DNA of 28,846 bases from QHWK01 sp035315685 (GTDB lineage Bacteria; Acidobacteriota; Vicinamibacteria; Vicinamibacterales; CAVVIG01). The position numbers and the translations under genes were made by a program. Location: NCBI GenBank assembly GCA_035315685.1, contig DATFXR010000578.1, positions 1 to 28,846 on the forward strand, read 5' to 3'. Every line of letters starts with the position of its first letter. Positions within the stretch are counted from its first letter, which is position 1. Below, piece by piece: positions 21,105-28,846 of the stretch. The notes under the pieces are model-generated. The model had not been told where the DNA came from, did no database searches, and worked only from the letters and a program-made list of their open reading frames with translations.

Positions 21105-23174
21105 GTGGCAGTAACCCGCCGCATCTTTCTCGCCGCCGCGGCGTCCTTTGGTGCGTCGCTGGCGTACGCGCAGGGCCGGCCGCAGGCGTCGCGCGTCCGC
21201 TGGGTCGAGCGGCGCGAGTGGTTCGCCGAAGGTGTGGCGTCGGGCGACCCGGATTCCGACAGCGTGCTGCTGTGGACGCGCGTCTCGTCGAGTCGGTCAG
21301 ACGTGACGCCGCTGACAGTCGAAGTCGCGGAGGATGCCGGCTTCACTCGTGTCGTCGCCTCCTCTCCAGCGCGCGCCTCCGCGGCGGCGGACCGCACGTG
21401 CCGCGTGCTCGTCTCCGGCCTGCAGCCTGCGCGAACCTATTGGTATCGCTTCTCAGCGAAGGAGGGATACGGCAGCCGAATCGGGCGGACGCGGACGGCC
21501 CCCGCCGCGGACGATCCGCGCAGCGTGCGCTTCGCGTTCGTGAGCTGCCAGAACATCTGCGAGGGATCGCAGCACGCCTATCGGCGCATGATCGCGGAGG
21601 ACGAGCGCGCGCCGTCAGGAACCGATCTGGATTTCGTCCTGCACCTGGGTGACTTCGTCTACGAAGTCGTCACCTATCCGGAGGACACGCCAGATGGCCG
21701 CCGCTACGATCGGCGTCTGCGCGACGCGGTCCGCTACGCGGACGGCGAAGCCGTGGCGGGGTTCCACGTGCCGGCGACCCTCGCCGACTACCGCATGCTG
21801 TACCGCGCCTACCTGCACGACCCCGACATCCAGGATGCGCGCGCCCGGTGGCCCTTCGTCGCGATGTGGGACAACCACGAGTTCTCCTGGCTGGGCTGGC
21901 AGTCGTTCCAGCGTTTCGAAGGGAAGGCGCGCCCCGCGCAGACCCGCAAGGTGATGGCCAACCAGGCGTGGTTCGAATACCAGCCGGCGCGGGTCGTCGT
22001 GCGCGCCGGTCGATCGCTCGAACGATTTCAGGCGCAGCCGGTGAAGGACGCGCCGATCGAAGAGTTCGACGAGCATGGACTCGGCCGCGAGCCCAACAAC
22101 CTCGCGGCGATCGAGAGCCTGCGCGCGTACCGCACGCTTCGCTGGGGCCGGCTGCTCGATCTGATCGTGACCGATCAGTACAGCCATCGATCGGAGGAAC
22201 CGTCCAGCCGGCCCGAGGCTCGCGCGCTGACGCTGCCGGCGTTTCCCGAGATGTTGCCCGAGGAGGTGATGCGCGCGCTCGACGCCGGCGCAGCCGATGC
22301 GAATGGCCACCCGCCGACTCTCCTCACGGCGAGCGGTGGATCGGTCCCCAATTATCGGAAGGACGCGCCTGCGCAGACCCTGCTCGGCATCGAGCAGAAG
22401 ACGTGGTTCCTCGATCAGCTTCGCCGCTCGCGCGCCACTTGGAAGGTGTGGGGCAACTCGCTCGGCACGCTCGACTGGCGCGCGGATCCGCAGCGCCTGC
22501 CGTCCGGGCTGACGACACCGTGGCCCGGCCAGGGCTACGCGGTCTTCGGCGGCGGAGGCGACTACGGAACCGCCTACACCGAGCGCGGCGAGATCTACGA
22601 CGTCATTCGGACAGAGGGAATCACCGGGTTCGTCACCGTCTCCGGCGATCGGCACAGCTTCTGGGCCGGGCTCGCGGCGAAATCGCTGCCGCCGCTGCCA
22701 TTCGATCCGGTCGGCGTCGCGTTCATCACCGGCTCGGTGTCGGCGCCGGGCATCGTCGAGGCGTACGAGCACCGCTTTCCCAGGGACCATCCGCTGCGTT
22801 CGCTCTACGTGGCGGACATCGACGGCAGCCCGAAAGCGGCGGTGAACCTCCTGCTGCATCATGGCGTACGGTCGTGCCTCGAATACCAGCGCACCGGCGA
22901 TACCACCGCGGCCAGACGAGCGTCGAATCCGGACCTGGCCCCGCACCTCGCGTTTCTCGACATGGGCGGCCACGGCTACGCGATCGTGCGCATCCGCAGC
23001 GACGCGGTGGAGTGCGAGTTCGTGTGTATCCCTCGACCGCTCGAGCGAAGTCCGGAGCCAGACGGTGGGCCAATCCTGTACCGTGTCGTCCATCGGGTGC
23101 CGCTCTGGCATGCGGGCGCTCGCCCGCAACTCGAACAGACCGTCATCGAGGGAAATCCGCAGCTCGCGCTGTAG
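21105..23174 (+). CDS. phoD: PhoD-family alkaline phosphatase/phosphodiesterase, Tat-exported
   Basis: A 689-aa protein from GTG 21105. The N-terminus has a Tat signal (V-T-R-R-I-F-L, then AAAASFGASLAYAQ). Next comes the PhoD N-terminal beta domain (FAEGVASGDPDSDSVLLWTR, about 40-145) and then the metallophosphatase core with LHLGDFVYE (D183), MWDNHEFSW (D256, N257, H258) and VSGDRHSFWAG (D515, H517). PhoD enzymes use iron and calcium to release phosphate from phosphomonoesters or diesters outside the cytoplasm. Length is above the usual 500-580 aa because of inserts in the middle and a longer C-terminus. The start is only 4 bases after the mosaic gene's stop and has no clear ribosome site, so translation may be coupled, or the mosaic gene may have displaced PhoD's own leader. 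Confidence 0.9.
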   Translation: MAVTRRIFLAAAASFGASLAYAQGRPQASRVRWVERREWFAEGVASGDPDSDSVLLWTRVSSSRSDVTPLTVEVAEDAGFTRVVASSPARASAAADRTCRVLVSGLQPARTYWYRFSAKEGYGSRIGRTRTAPAADDPRSVRFAFVSCQNICEGSQHAYRRMIAEDERAPSGTDLDFVLHLGDFVYEVVTYPEDTPDGRRYDRRLRDAVRYADGEAVAGFHVPATLADYRMLYRAYLHDPDIQDARARWPFVAMWDNHEFSWLGWQSFQRFEGKARPAQTRKVMANQAWFEYQPARVVVRAGRSLERFQAQPVKDAPIEEFDEHGLGREPNNLAAIESLRAYRTLRWGRLLDLIVTDQYSHRSEEPSSRPEARALTLPAFPEMLPEEVMRALDAGAADANGHPPTLLTASGGSVPNYRKDAPAQTLLGIEQKTWFLDQLRRSRATWKVWGNSLGTLDWRADPQRLPSGLTTPWPGQGYAVFGGGGDYGTAYTERGEIYDVIRTEGITGFVTVSGDRHSFWAGLAAKSLPPLPFDPVGVAFITGSVSAPGIVEAYEHRFPRDHPLRSLYVADIDGSPKAAVNLLLHHGVRSCLEYQRTGDTTAARRASNPDLAPHLAFLDMGGHGYAIVRIRSDAVECEFVCIPRPLERSPEPDGGPILYRVVHRVPLWHAGARPQLEQTVIEGNPQLAL

Positions 23175-23205
23175 TTAAAAGGCGCCGACGGCGCAGACGC
23201 GAAGA

Positions 23206-23337
23206 GCGGGCGATGTCGTCCTCGACATCGCGCGTCAACAAGCAGGTGGACGAATCGTCTCCGTGCTGGAGGGCGGATATTCACTCGACGGTCTGCCGGC
23301 TGCCGTGACCTCGCATCTCACTCGCCTCGCGTCATAG
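23206..23337 (+). pseudogene. C-terminal remnant of a histone-deacetylase-like (HDAC/AcuC) gene
   Basis: Forty-four codons in one frame (stop TAG 23335-23337) read GDVVLDIARQQAGG, then RIVSVLEGGYSLDGLP and AAVTSHLTRLAS. The VSVLEGGYxLxxL motif, with the helix after it, is the hallmark of the last part of bacterial HDAC-like deacetylases. There is no start codon, and the rest of the gene (about 250 residues with the zinc site) is absent: 32 bases upstream is the end of phoD. So this is a truncated relic left by a deletion or rearrangement. It is not expected to be translated. Confidence 0.8.
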
Positions 23338-23423
23338 CGGCGCTCGTTCGCGGCCGGACACTCATTGCGCGGCTTATCGCGTCGACCCACAGCAGACTCG
23401 CAGTGCACGAGATAAAAGAAGCG

Positions 23424-23429
23424 TATGAT
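23424..23429 (+). promoter_or_regulatory. Possible -10 box for TonB-dependent receptor
   Basis: TATGAT lies 39 bases before the ATG at 23469. The leader then has GGAGGT at 23457-23464 as the ribosome site. No clear -35 at 17 bases. Confidence 0.4.
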
Positions 23430-23468
23430 GCGGGCGCTACGCGGTCCTCTACGCGGCTGGAGGTCACC

Positions 23469-26258
23469 ATGATCGTGAAACGCTCGCCAGCGCTCGCCCG
23501 CGGGCTACTCCTCCTGTGGAGCATGGTCCTGGCCATGGCGGTGCCCGCCGCCGCTCAGAAGCCCACGTTCGAACTCGAAGGCGTCGTCACCGACGCTCAA
23601 CAGGGCGTCCTGCCGGGCGCCACGGTGACGCTGCAGAACGTCGCGACGGGCCTCAGCCGCGAGACTGCTACAGACGCGAACGGCCGCTACGTCTTCACGG
23701 CACTTCCTCCGGCGGGTGAGTACACGCTGCAGACAGCACTCTCGGGGTTTGCAACCGAACGTCGCGAGAACCTGACGTTCAACGCCGGACAGCGTGCGGT
23801 CGTGAACGTCACGCTCAAGCTGTCGTCCGTGCAGGAGACGGTGACTGTCGCCGGCGACTCGCCGGTGGTCCTGACCACGACCTCGGAAGTGACCAAGACG
23901 ATCGAGAGCCGCGACCTCGTGACGCTGCCGGTTCCCGAGCGCAACTACTTCCGCCTCCTGACGCTGGATTCGAATGTCGTCGCTCGCGCCCCCGGCACGA
24001 ACGGCCTGTATGTCGGCGGCGGCGACGTGTGGAACTTCGGCACCTATGTCGATGGCACCAGCAATTTCTCGAAATGGTTGACGCTGCAGCGCGCGCCGCA
24101 ACGCGGATCGGCCGGATTCGCCCTCGAAACGGTGAGCCAGGTGCAGATCATCACCAACCAGTTCTCGGCCGAGTTTGGCGGGCACTCCGCCGGCGTGATG
24201 AACATGATCACCAAGAGTGGCAGCAACATTTACGCGGGCGCCGCGCTGCTCGTCGTGCGGCCGGGCGACCTCGACGCCATCCCTCCACTGGCGACACAGA
24301 AAGTGCCGTTCAATCAGCAGCAGTTTGGCGGCAACGTCGGCGGACCGGTGGTTCGCGACAAGATCTTCTTCTTCGGCAGCTACGAGCGGCGCCGGGAGCG
24401 GAGCCAGGTGTCCGTGACATCGCCCGAAGCGCCGGGTCTGGTCGTGCCGACACCGGCCGACGAGGATCAGGGCCACGTCCGCGGCGACTTCCGCTTCTCG
24501 CCGTCTCAGTCGCTGGCCGTGCGCTACAACATGGTGCGGTGGACGCAGGACAACGAGAGCGGCGGCCTGCAGCTGCCCGGTACCGGCTACATCTGGACGA
24601 ACAACGTCGACACGATTCACAACATGTGGACGTCGATCGTCTCCGACCGGGTGCTGAACGAAGTGCGAGATCAGTGGTCGCGTTACTACGATCTGCGGAA
24701 GGCCAAGTGTGAGTGCGTGCAGTTCAACCGCACCGGCTACTCGATCACGGGTGGCGTCGCCACCGGCACATGGGGAGTGATCCCCGAAGACACCTGGGAC
24801 GTGTCGGACACGCTGTCGCTGTGGCGCGGCGCTCACTCGCTGAAGATGGGTGGCGGCGTGACCTACGACGTGACGACACAGCGCTACCTGCCGAATCAAA
24901 ATGGGATCTACAACTTTGCCGGCGGACCGGCGGTCGCGCCCAATCCGAATCTGTTTACCCAGGCGTTCGCGCTCATCCCCGGCCAGGACATCATCTACCC
25001 GAAGGCCTGGGTGCTGACCGGTTTCGCACAGGACGAGTGGCGAGCCAGTCACAACTTCACGCTGAACTACGGTGTCCGCTACGACGTCGAGCTCGTGAAA
25101 GACATCCCCGACTGGCCGGCCCCGACCGACAAGAACAACGTCGATCCGCGCGTCGGCTTCAACTGGGTTCCGCGCGGCGATCAGCGCTGGTCCGTACACG
25201 GCGGAGTCGGACGCTTCACGCAGCAGAATCCGATTTTCACGATCGTCAAAGGCGCTGTGCTGGGTCGAAACGGTATCGTGACGCTCGCGCTGCCGCCGAG
25301 CGATCCGGCCTTTCCGGTATATCCGAATCCCTTGCCGGGCTTCCCGCCCGGGTCGGTGCTGCCGGCGCGCAACATCCAGGAGATCTCGCCGGATCTCGAG
25401 AACGAGTTCGCGTGGCAGGAGAGCCTCGGCGTGCAGCGCCAGATCGGCTCACGCACCAGCGCGGCGATCGACCTGAACGTGAACCGCAGCCACAAACACG
25501 GGTTCCTCGACACCAACTATCCGACGCCGATCCCGAAGGACGTGATCAACGCCGGGGGCGGCCGGATCATCCGGACCACCGCCCAGGCCGACGCCACGCG
25601 TCCGATCACGCCGGCGCCGAACGGGTTCCGTCGCATCGAAGTGCTCACCAACGAGGGCCGGACCTGGTACGAAGGCGTTCGGTTCAACGTGCAGCATCGC
25701 ACCGCCCCGCTGCTCGTGTCGGTCTCGTATACGTTGTCCGACGCCGAAGATCGCCTGAACCACTGGGAGATTCCCGAAGACAGCTCGAATCCTGAACTCG
25801 ATCACGCGGACTCCGCGTCCAACACGCCGCACAACTTCGTCGCGTCCGCCACCTGGGATATTCCGGGCCGTGGGGCCGTGCTCGAAGGATGGCGGGTGAG
25901 TTCAGTGGTCCACGCGCAAAGCGGAAATCCCTACACGATCCGCTATGCGCAGGACCTGACGGGCACGACGCAGGTGTTCTGCACGGCTCAGCGGACGTGC
26001 AACGTGACCACGCCAGAAGGCAGGAATACCGCGCGCAGCGCGCCGGTCAGGTACGCGGACCTCACGCTGACGCGGACGTTCACGCTGGCGCGCAAGGACC
26101 GTCTGGAGGTCCGCGCGGACGTTTTCAACCTGTTCAACAACGAGAACTTCACGGCCGACGGCTACATCGGCATCCTCGGGAACGTCAACTTCGGCAAGCC
26201 GACGAGTGGCGCGTATCCCGGGCGGCAGTTCCAGTTCGGGGCGATCTATCGCTTCTGA
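23469..26258 (+). CDS. TonB-dependent receptor, Oar-like, with carboxypeptidase-regulatory domain
   Basis: A 929-aa outer-membrane protein. It has a Sec signal peptide at 1-30 (LLLLWSMVLAMAVPAAAQ) and a carboxypeptidase-regulatory-like beta domain at about 33-120 (LEGVVTDAQQGVLPGATVTL, then TDANGRYVFTALPPAGEYTL). The plug follows (VTKTIESRDLVTLPVPERNY through VSQVQIITNQFSAEFGGHSAG and NMITKSGSN), then the 22-strand barrel, with GGPVVRDKIFFFGSYE and a last strand ending in Phe (FQFGAIYRF). This layout is typical of the receptors abundant in Acidobacteriota and thought to take up oligosaccharides or other large nutrients with TonB energy. The start at 23469 has a perfect GGAGGT site; in-frame codons upstream to 23403 lack one. 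Its substrate is not clear. The following cyclophilin is 37 bases downstream and may be co-transcribed. Confidence 0.92.
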   Translation: MIVKRSPALARGLLLLWSMVLAMAVPAAAQKPTFELEGVVTDAQQGVLPGATVTLQNVATGLSRETATDANGRYVFTALPPAGEYTLQTALSGFATERRENLTFNAGQRAVVNVTLKLSSVQETVTVAGDSPVVLTTTSEVTKTIESRDLVTLPVPERNYFRLLTLDSNVVARAPGTNGLYVGGGDVWNFGTYVDGTSNFSKWLTLQRAPQRGSAGFALETVSQVQIITNQFSAEFGGHSAGVMNMITKSGSNIYAGAALLVVRPGDLDAIPPLATQKVPFNQQQFGGNVGGPVVRDKIFFFGSYERRRERSQVSVTSPEAPGLVVPTPADEDQGHVRGDFRFSPSQSLAVRYNMVRWTQDNESGGLQLPGTGYIWTNNVDTIHNMWTSIVSDRVLNEVRDQWSRYYDLRKAKCECVQFNRTGYSITGGVATGTWGVIPEDTWDVSDTLSLWRGAHSLKMGGGVTYDVTTQRYLPNQNGIYNFAGGPAVAPNPNLFTQAFALIPGQDIIYPKAWVLTGFAQDEWRASHNFTLNYGVRYDVELVKDIPDWPAPTDKNNVDPRVGFNWVPRGDQRWSVHGGVGRFTQQNPIFTIVKGAVLGRNGIVTLALPPSDPAFPVYPNPLPGFPPGSVLPARNIQEISPDLENEFAWQESLGVQRQIGSRTSAAIDLNVNRSHKHGFLDTNYPTPIPKDVINAGGGRIIRTTAQADATRPITPAPNGFRRIEVLTNEGRTWYEGVRFNVQHRTAPLLVSVSYTLSDAEDRLNHWEIPEDSSNPELDHADSASNTPHNFVASATWDIPGRGAVLEGWRVSSVVHAQSGNPYTIRYAQDLTGTTQVFCTAQRTCNVTTPEGRNTARSAPVRYADLTLTRTFTLARKDRLEVRADVFNLFNNENFTADGYIGILGNVNFGKPTSGAYPGRQFQFGAIYRF

Positions 26259-26295
26259 CCAGAGCCCTCGACCAGGGTCGATGTCGGGAGTACCG

Positions 26296-26898
26296 ATGCA
26301 TCTCAGGTGCGCGATCGTGACGAGCCTTGCGGCGGCTGTACTTGCCGGCGCCGCCGGAATCGCTGATGCCGCGGACGGTCCGGTTCGCGTGGTCGTGCAA
26401 ACCGAACGCGGCGACATCGTCCTCGAGATCGACGCGACGCATGCGCCGCTGACGGCGGCGAATTTTCTGCGCTACGTCGATGCGGGCCAATACGACGGCG
26501 GGACGTTTCACCGCACCGTCAAGATGGACAATCAACCTGACAGCCCGGTGAAGATCGAGGTGATTCAGGCGGGCGTCAACCCCGACCGCGTCAAAGATGG
26601 TTTTCCGCCGATCCCGCTCGAGCGCACGAGCGTGACCGGCCTCCGCCACACCGACGGCACAATCTCGATGGCACGCGGGCAGCCCGACAGCGCCTCGTCG
26701 GGATGGTTCATCTGCATCAACGATCAGCCGTCGCTCGATTTCGGCGGCGCGCGGAATCCCGATGGTCAGGGCTTCGCCGCCTTCGGTCACGTGCTGCAAG
26801 GGATGGACGTGGTCAGGGCCATTCAGCGCGCGCCGAACACGGACGCCCAGCGCCTGACGCCGCCGATCAGGATCCTCAGGGCTGCCCGAATCCGTTAG
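26296..26898 (+). CDS. Cyclophilin-type peptidyl-prolyl cis-trans isomerase, exported
   Basis: A 200-aa protein with a Sec signal peptide (MHLRCAIVTSLAAAVLAGAA, cut near ADA-ADG). The core is a cyclophilin: VRVVVQTERGDIVLEID, APLTAANFLRYVDAGQYDG, FHRTV with the catalytic Arg, TDGTISMARGQPDSASSGWF, then DQPSLDFGG and GFAAFGHVLQGMDVVRAI. Such enzymes speed proline isomerisation in periplasmic protein folding. The start at 26296 has GGGAG 5 bases upstream; the in-frame ATG at 26281 is possible but has no such site. It lies right after the TonB-dependent receptor, so could be in one transcript and help fold outer-membrane proteins, but this is inference. Confidence 0.9.
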   Translation: MHLRCAIVTSLAAAVLAGAAGIADAADGPVRVVVQTERGDIVLEIDATHAPLTAANFLRYVDAGQYDGGTFHRTVKMDNQPDSPVKIEVIQAGVNPDRVKDGFPPIPLERTSVTGLRHTDGTISMARGQPDSASSGWFICINDQPSLDFGGARNPDGQGFAAFGHVLQGMDVVRAIQRAPNTDAQRLTPPIRILRAARIR

Positions 26899-26923
26899 AA
26901 TTCCGGTCTCATAGCCCAGTCGG

Positions 26924-27322
26924 ATGCAGCTCGCCGCCGGAACGCGGCTCGGTGGCCGCTTCGAGCTCTACGTGCGGCCCTATCCGGCTCGTGGTGGCAA
27001 GTGGCAGATTTCGATCGACGGCGGGTTACACGCGACCTGGTCCCGATCCCGGCATGAGCTGCTGTACTCCACGCTCGACGGCCGAATCATGGCGGTGTCG
27101 TACTCGACCGACGGCGATTCGTTCAAGGCCGACAAGCCGCATCAGTGGTCGGAACGCCGGCTCACGCAGCGGCCGAGATACTGGCCGTTCGACATTCATC
27201 CCGATGGCGAACGGCTCGCGCTGGCAGTGGTTTCGGAGAGGCCCGCTGGCGGCTCGCAAGACAGGATCGCGCTCGTGTTCAACTTCTTCGACGAGCTGCG
27301 GCGCGTCGACGTCGCTAAATGA
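26924..27322 (+). pseudogene. Deletion relic of a Ser/Thr protein kinase with WD40/TolB-like C-terminus
   Basis: A 132-codon frame. The first ten codons, MQLAAGTRLG, are the usual very start of Acidobacteriota Pkn-type kinases (in which 'PYEI' and the glycine loop follow). The next codons jump straight to a sequence like the far C-terminus of such kinases: GRFELYVRPYPARGGKWQ, SIDGGLHATWSRSRHELLY, ADKPHQWSE and DIHPDGERLALAV, the last blades of a TolB-like propeller. The whole kinase domain and most of the propeller (commonly 700 or more residues) are missing, and the join is in frame. A -10-like TAGAAT (26896-26901) overlaps the cyclophilin stop, so it may still be expressed as a small protein. 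No catalytic residue remains. Confidence 0.7.
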
Positions 27323-27357
27323 TCGTCTCTGCCTCCGATCCTGCGAGGTTCAACCCT

Positions 27358-28846
27358 ATGCATGCCGCAACAGTTCGTCGTGTATCGACGGCGCTCGTGG
27401 TCAGTTGCGGGTTGGTGGCGTCGGCGGCGTGCACCGGCGCGATCGGAGCAACAAGTGTGTCGCTCCGTATCGACGCGCGAATGGATCCGCCGCGGTGGGC
27501 GCTCCTCGAACGCCGGCTGCTGGCAGAGAACGTGCCCGCCTGTCGCGAGTTCTTCACGAAGTACTTCGACGAGCGCGGACGCCTGCAGTGCTTCGTCCGC
27601 TGGGGCGCCAACGACGGACCCGACGACGCGTTCGAGAATTTCAACCGCTGGCCCGAGCTGCACGCGCTGGGGGCGGCCGACGACATCCTCCAGATGTACT
27701 CCAGGGGGCACGAGGGCCTGCTCGAGCAGTACACCGAGGCGAAGACGACCGACGTGCCGATTGCGCGGCAGGGCATGTACTACAAGGAATTCATCGTCCA
27801 GTCCGACTGGATGCACCACGGCGAAGGGCTGCAGCTCTTCAACCGCATGGGCCTGTCGATCCCGATGGATCCGACCTACCAGGCACGCGCGCGGCGCTTT
27901 GCGGGCTTCTACATGGGCGACGATCCCGAAGCGCCCAATTACGATCCGGTTCACAAGATCATCCGGAGCATGGAGAACGGCAGTCGCGGGCCGATGCTTC
28001 GGACGGCGACCGCGCTCGATTGGGTCGGCGATCCGTTCGACGTCAAGGGTTTCGATGCGCTTCACGGCGAGTCCACATTCGCACAGTTCCTCGCTCACTA
28101 CGAGGAATACGGCGACGTTGTCGGAGATCACTTCCTCAACCTGGTCGCCACGACGCTGCCGTTGAATGCGTACCTGGTGGGCGGCGAGTCCAGGTACAAG
28201 GCGTGGATCGTCGGCTACATGGACGCGTGGCTCGATCGCATGAAGCAGAACGGCGGCATCATTCCCAGTTACGTGGATCTCGACGGCAGAATCGGCGGCG
28301 CCGACGGCAAGTGGTGGAAGAACGCATATGGCTGGGGCTTCAGTCCGGTGAACCCGGTGACTGGCAAGCGCGAAGATCGGAATCGGATTCCGCGCGCGCT
28401 GGTCGGCTTCAACAACGCGCTGCTCGTGACCGGCGACCAGAAGTACGTCGACGCCTGGCGCAGCATGATGGACGCTGTGAACGCGCACGCGCGTGACGGC
28501 GGCGGACGCAAACAGTATCCGACGATGTACGGCGCCGAGGGCTGGTACGGATGGCGGGATACGCCGTGGAACGTCGGGGCGCTGGAAGTGTGGTATTGGT
28601 CGCAGCGGCCGCAAGACCTCGCCCGCGCCGGCGCCGGCGGCTGGCTCGAATTCATTCGAGGAGCACGACCGGGGTATCCGGAGGAGAGCCTCGAACGCGA
28701 TCTCGCCAGCATCGCTCAGCGGCTGGCCGCGCTCCGTCGCGACCACACGCCGCCGGAGAAGCGCCTGGCCGACAACATGCTCGACTACAATCCGGCGGCC
28801 ACCGAATCCCTGGTGCAATTGATGTGGGGCGCCCTCCTTCCCGGTC
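27358..28846 (+). CDS. Large secreted protein of unknown function (3' end beyond window)
   Basis: An open frame from ATG 27358, with GCGAGG about 9 bases upstream, runs to the window edge: 496 codons seen, no stop. The N-terminus is a signal peptide (RRVSTALVVSCGLVASAACTG); the Cys is not in a clean lipobox, so a Sec signal is more likely than a lipoprotein. The rest is rich in Trp, Tyr and His and looks like a helical-toroid protein: YKEFIVQSDWMHHGEGLQLF, RRFAGFYMGDDPEAPNYDP, RSMENGSRGPMLRTATALDW, LNAYLVGGESRYKAWIVGY, GGIIPSYVDLDGRIGG and VGFNNALLVTGDQKYVDAWR. The recurring 'AYLxxG-x-Y-WxxxY' motif suggests alpha-hairpin repeats of an (alpha/alpha) toroid, as in many glycoside hydrolases and polysaccharide lyases. 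I have a sense of similar unnamed secreted proteins in Acidobacteriota and Planctomycetes but cannot give an activity. Confidence 0.8.
   Translation, partial: MHAATVRRVSTALVVSCGLVASAACTGAIGATSVSLRIDARMDPPRWALLERRLLAENVPACREFFTKYFDERGRLQCFVRWGANDGPDDAFENFNRWPELHALGAADDILQMYSRGHEGLLEQYTEAKTTDVPIARQGMYYKEFIVQSDWMHHGEGLQLFNRMGLSIPMDPTYQARARRFAGFYMGDDPEAPNYDPVHKIIRSMENGSRGPMLRTATALDWVGDPFDVKGFDALHGESTFAQFLAHYEEYGDVVGDHFLNLVATTLPLNAYLVGGESRYKAWIVGYMDAWLDRMKQNGGIIPSYVDLDGRIGGADGKWWKNAYGWGFSPVNPVTGKREDRNRIPRALVGFNNALLVTGDQKYVDAWRSMMDAVNAHARDGGGRKQYPTMYGAEGWYGWRDTPWNVGALEVWYWSQRPQDLARAGAGGWLEFIRGARPGYPEESLERDLASIAQRLAALRRDHTPPEKRLADNMLDYNPAATESLVQLMWGALLPG

Noticed and set aside
19535..21105. An immunity gene next to the possible toxin.
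   Set aside because: There is no additional ORF with a ribosome site between the MFS gene and phoD; the toxin idea therefore stays tentative.

Overview
The window is high-GC DNA that looks chromosomal and bacterial. The gene set suggests an Acidobacteriota member, probably of the Vicinamibacteria type. The pointers are two large two-lobed FtsX/MacB-type ABC permeases of the kind abundant in that phylum, an Oar-like TonB-dependent receptor with an N-terminal carboxypeptidase-regulatory domain, a kinase remnant with a WD40/TolB-like tail, and a very long single-chain 2-oxoacid:ferredoxin oxidoreductase. The taxonomy is inferred from recognised families, not from a marker gene. I see no rRNA, tRNA, CRISPR array, transposase or integrase.

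Layout. 1-699 (-) is the 5' part of an SPFH/virion-core-like gene. 960-6004 (+) holds a small Cys-rich ORF that overlaps the start of a 1594-aa NifJ-like oxidoreductase by ATGA. 6136-7061 holds convergent osmC-like (+) and CBS-pair (-) genes. 7365-10151 (-) holds an atypical FtsX-type permease and greB. 10264-13262 (+) holds a frameshifted DUF4188-like gene and a second, full-length permease. 13538-17724 (+) is the most interesting part: a radical SAM/SPASM maturase, an ATGA-coupled protein joining a Cys-rich domain to a SAM methyltransferase, and a Tat-exported protein made almost entirely of His-Xaa-Asp repeats. 17837-19534 (+) holds a DoxX-like membrane protein and an MFS exporter. 19676-21100 (+) is a mosaic gene of lower GC with a Pro-rich 'VYRP' N-terminus, possibly a polymorphic-toxin-type protein. 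21105-28846 (+) holds a PhoD phosphatase, a histone-deacetylase-like remnant, the TonB-dependent receptor, a cyclophilin, a deleted Ser/Thr kinase relic and a secreted protein running off the window end.

How the genes fit together. The 13.5-17.7 kb cassette reads as a peptide or protein modification locus. Two cytoplasmic enzymes (radical SAM plus methyltransferase fusion) would act on the repeat protein, which has a folded-export (Tat) type signal and so could be modified before export. A palindromic operator-like element and a -10 box precede it. The rest is mostly single-gene units: anaerobic or CO2-linked carbon metabolism (NifJ-like), peroxide stress (OsmC), envelope transport (ABC permeases, MFS, TonB receptor), phosphate scavenging (PhoD) and protein folding (cyclophilin). 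Three decayed genes (DUF4188-like, HDAC-like, kinase-like) show ongoing gene loss between intact genes.
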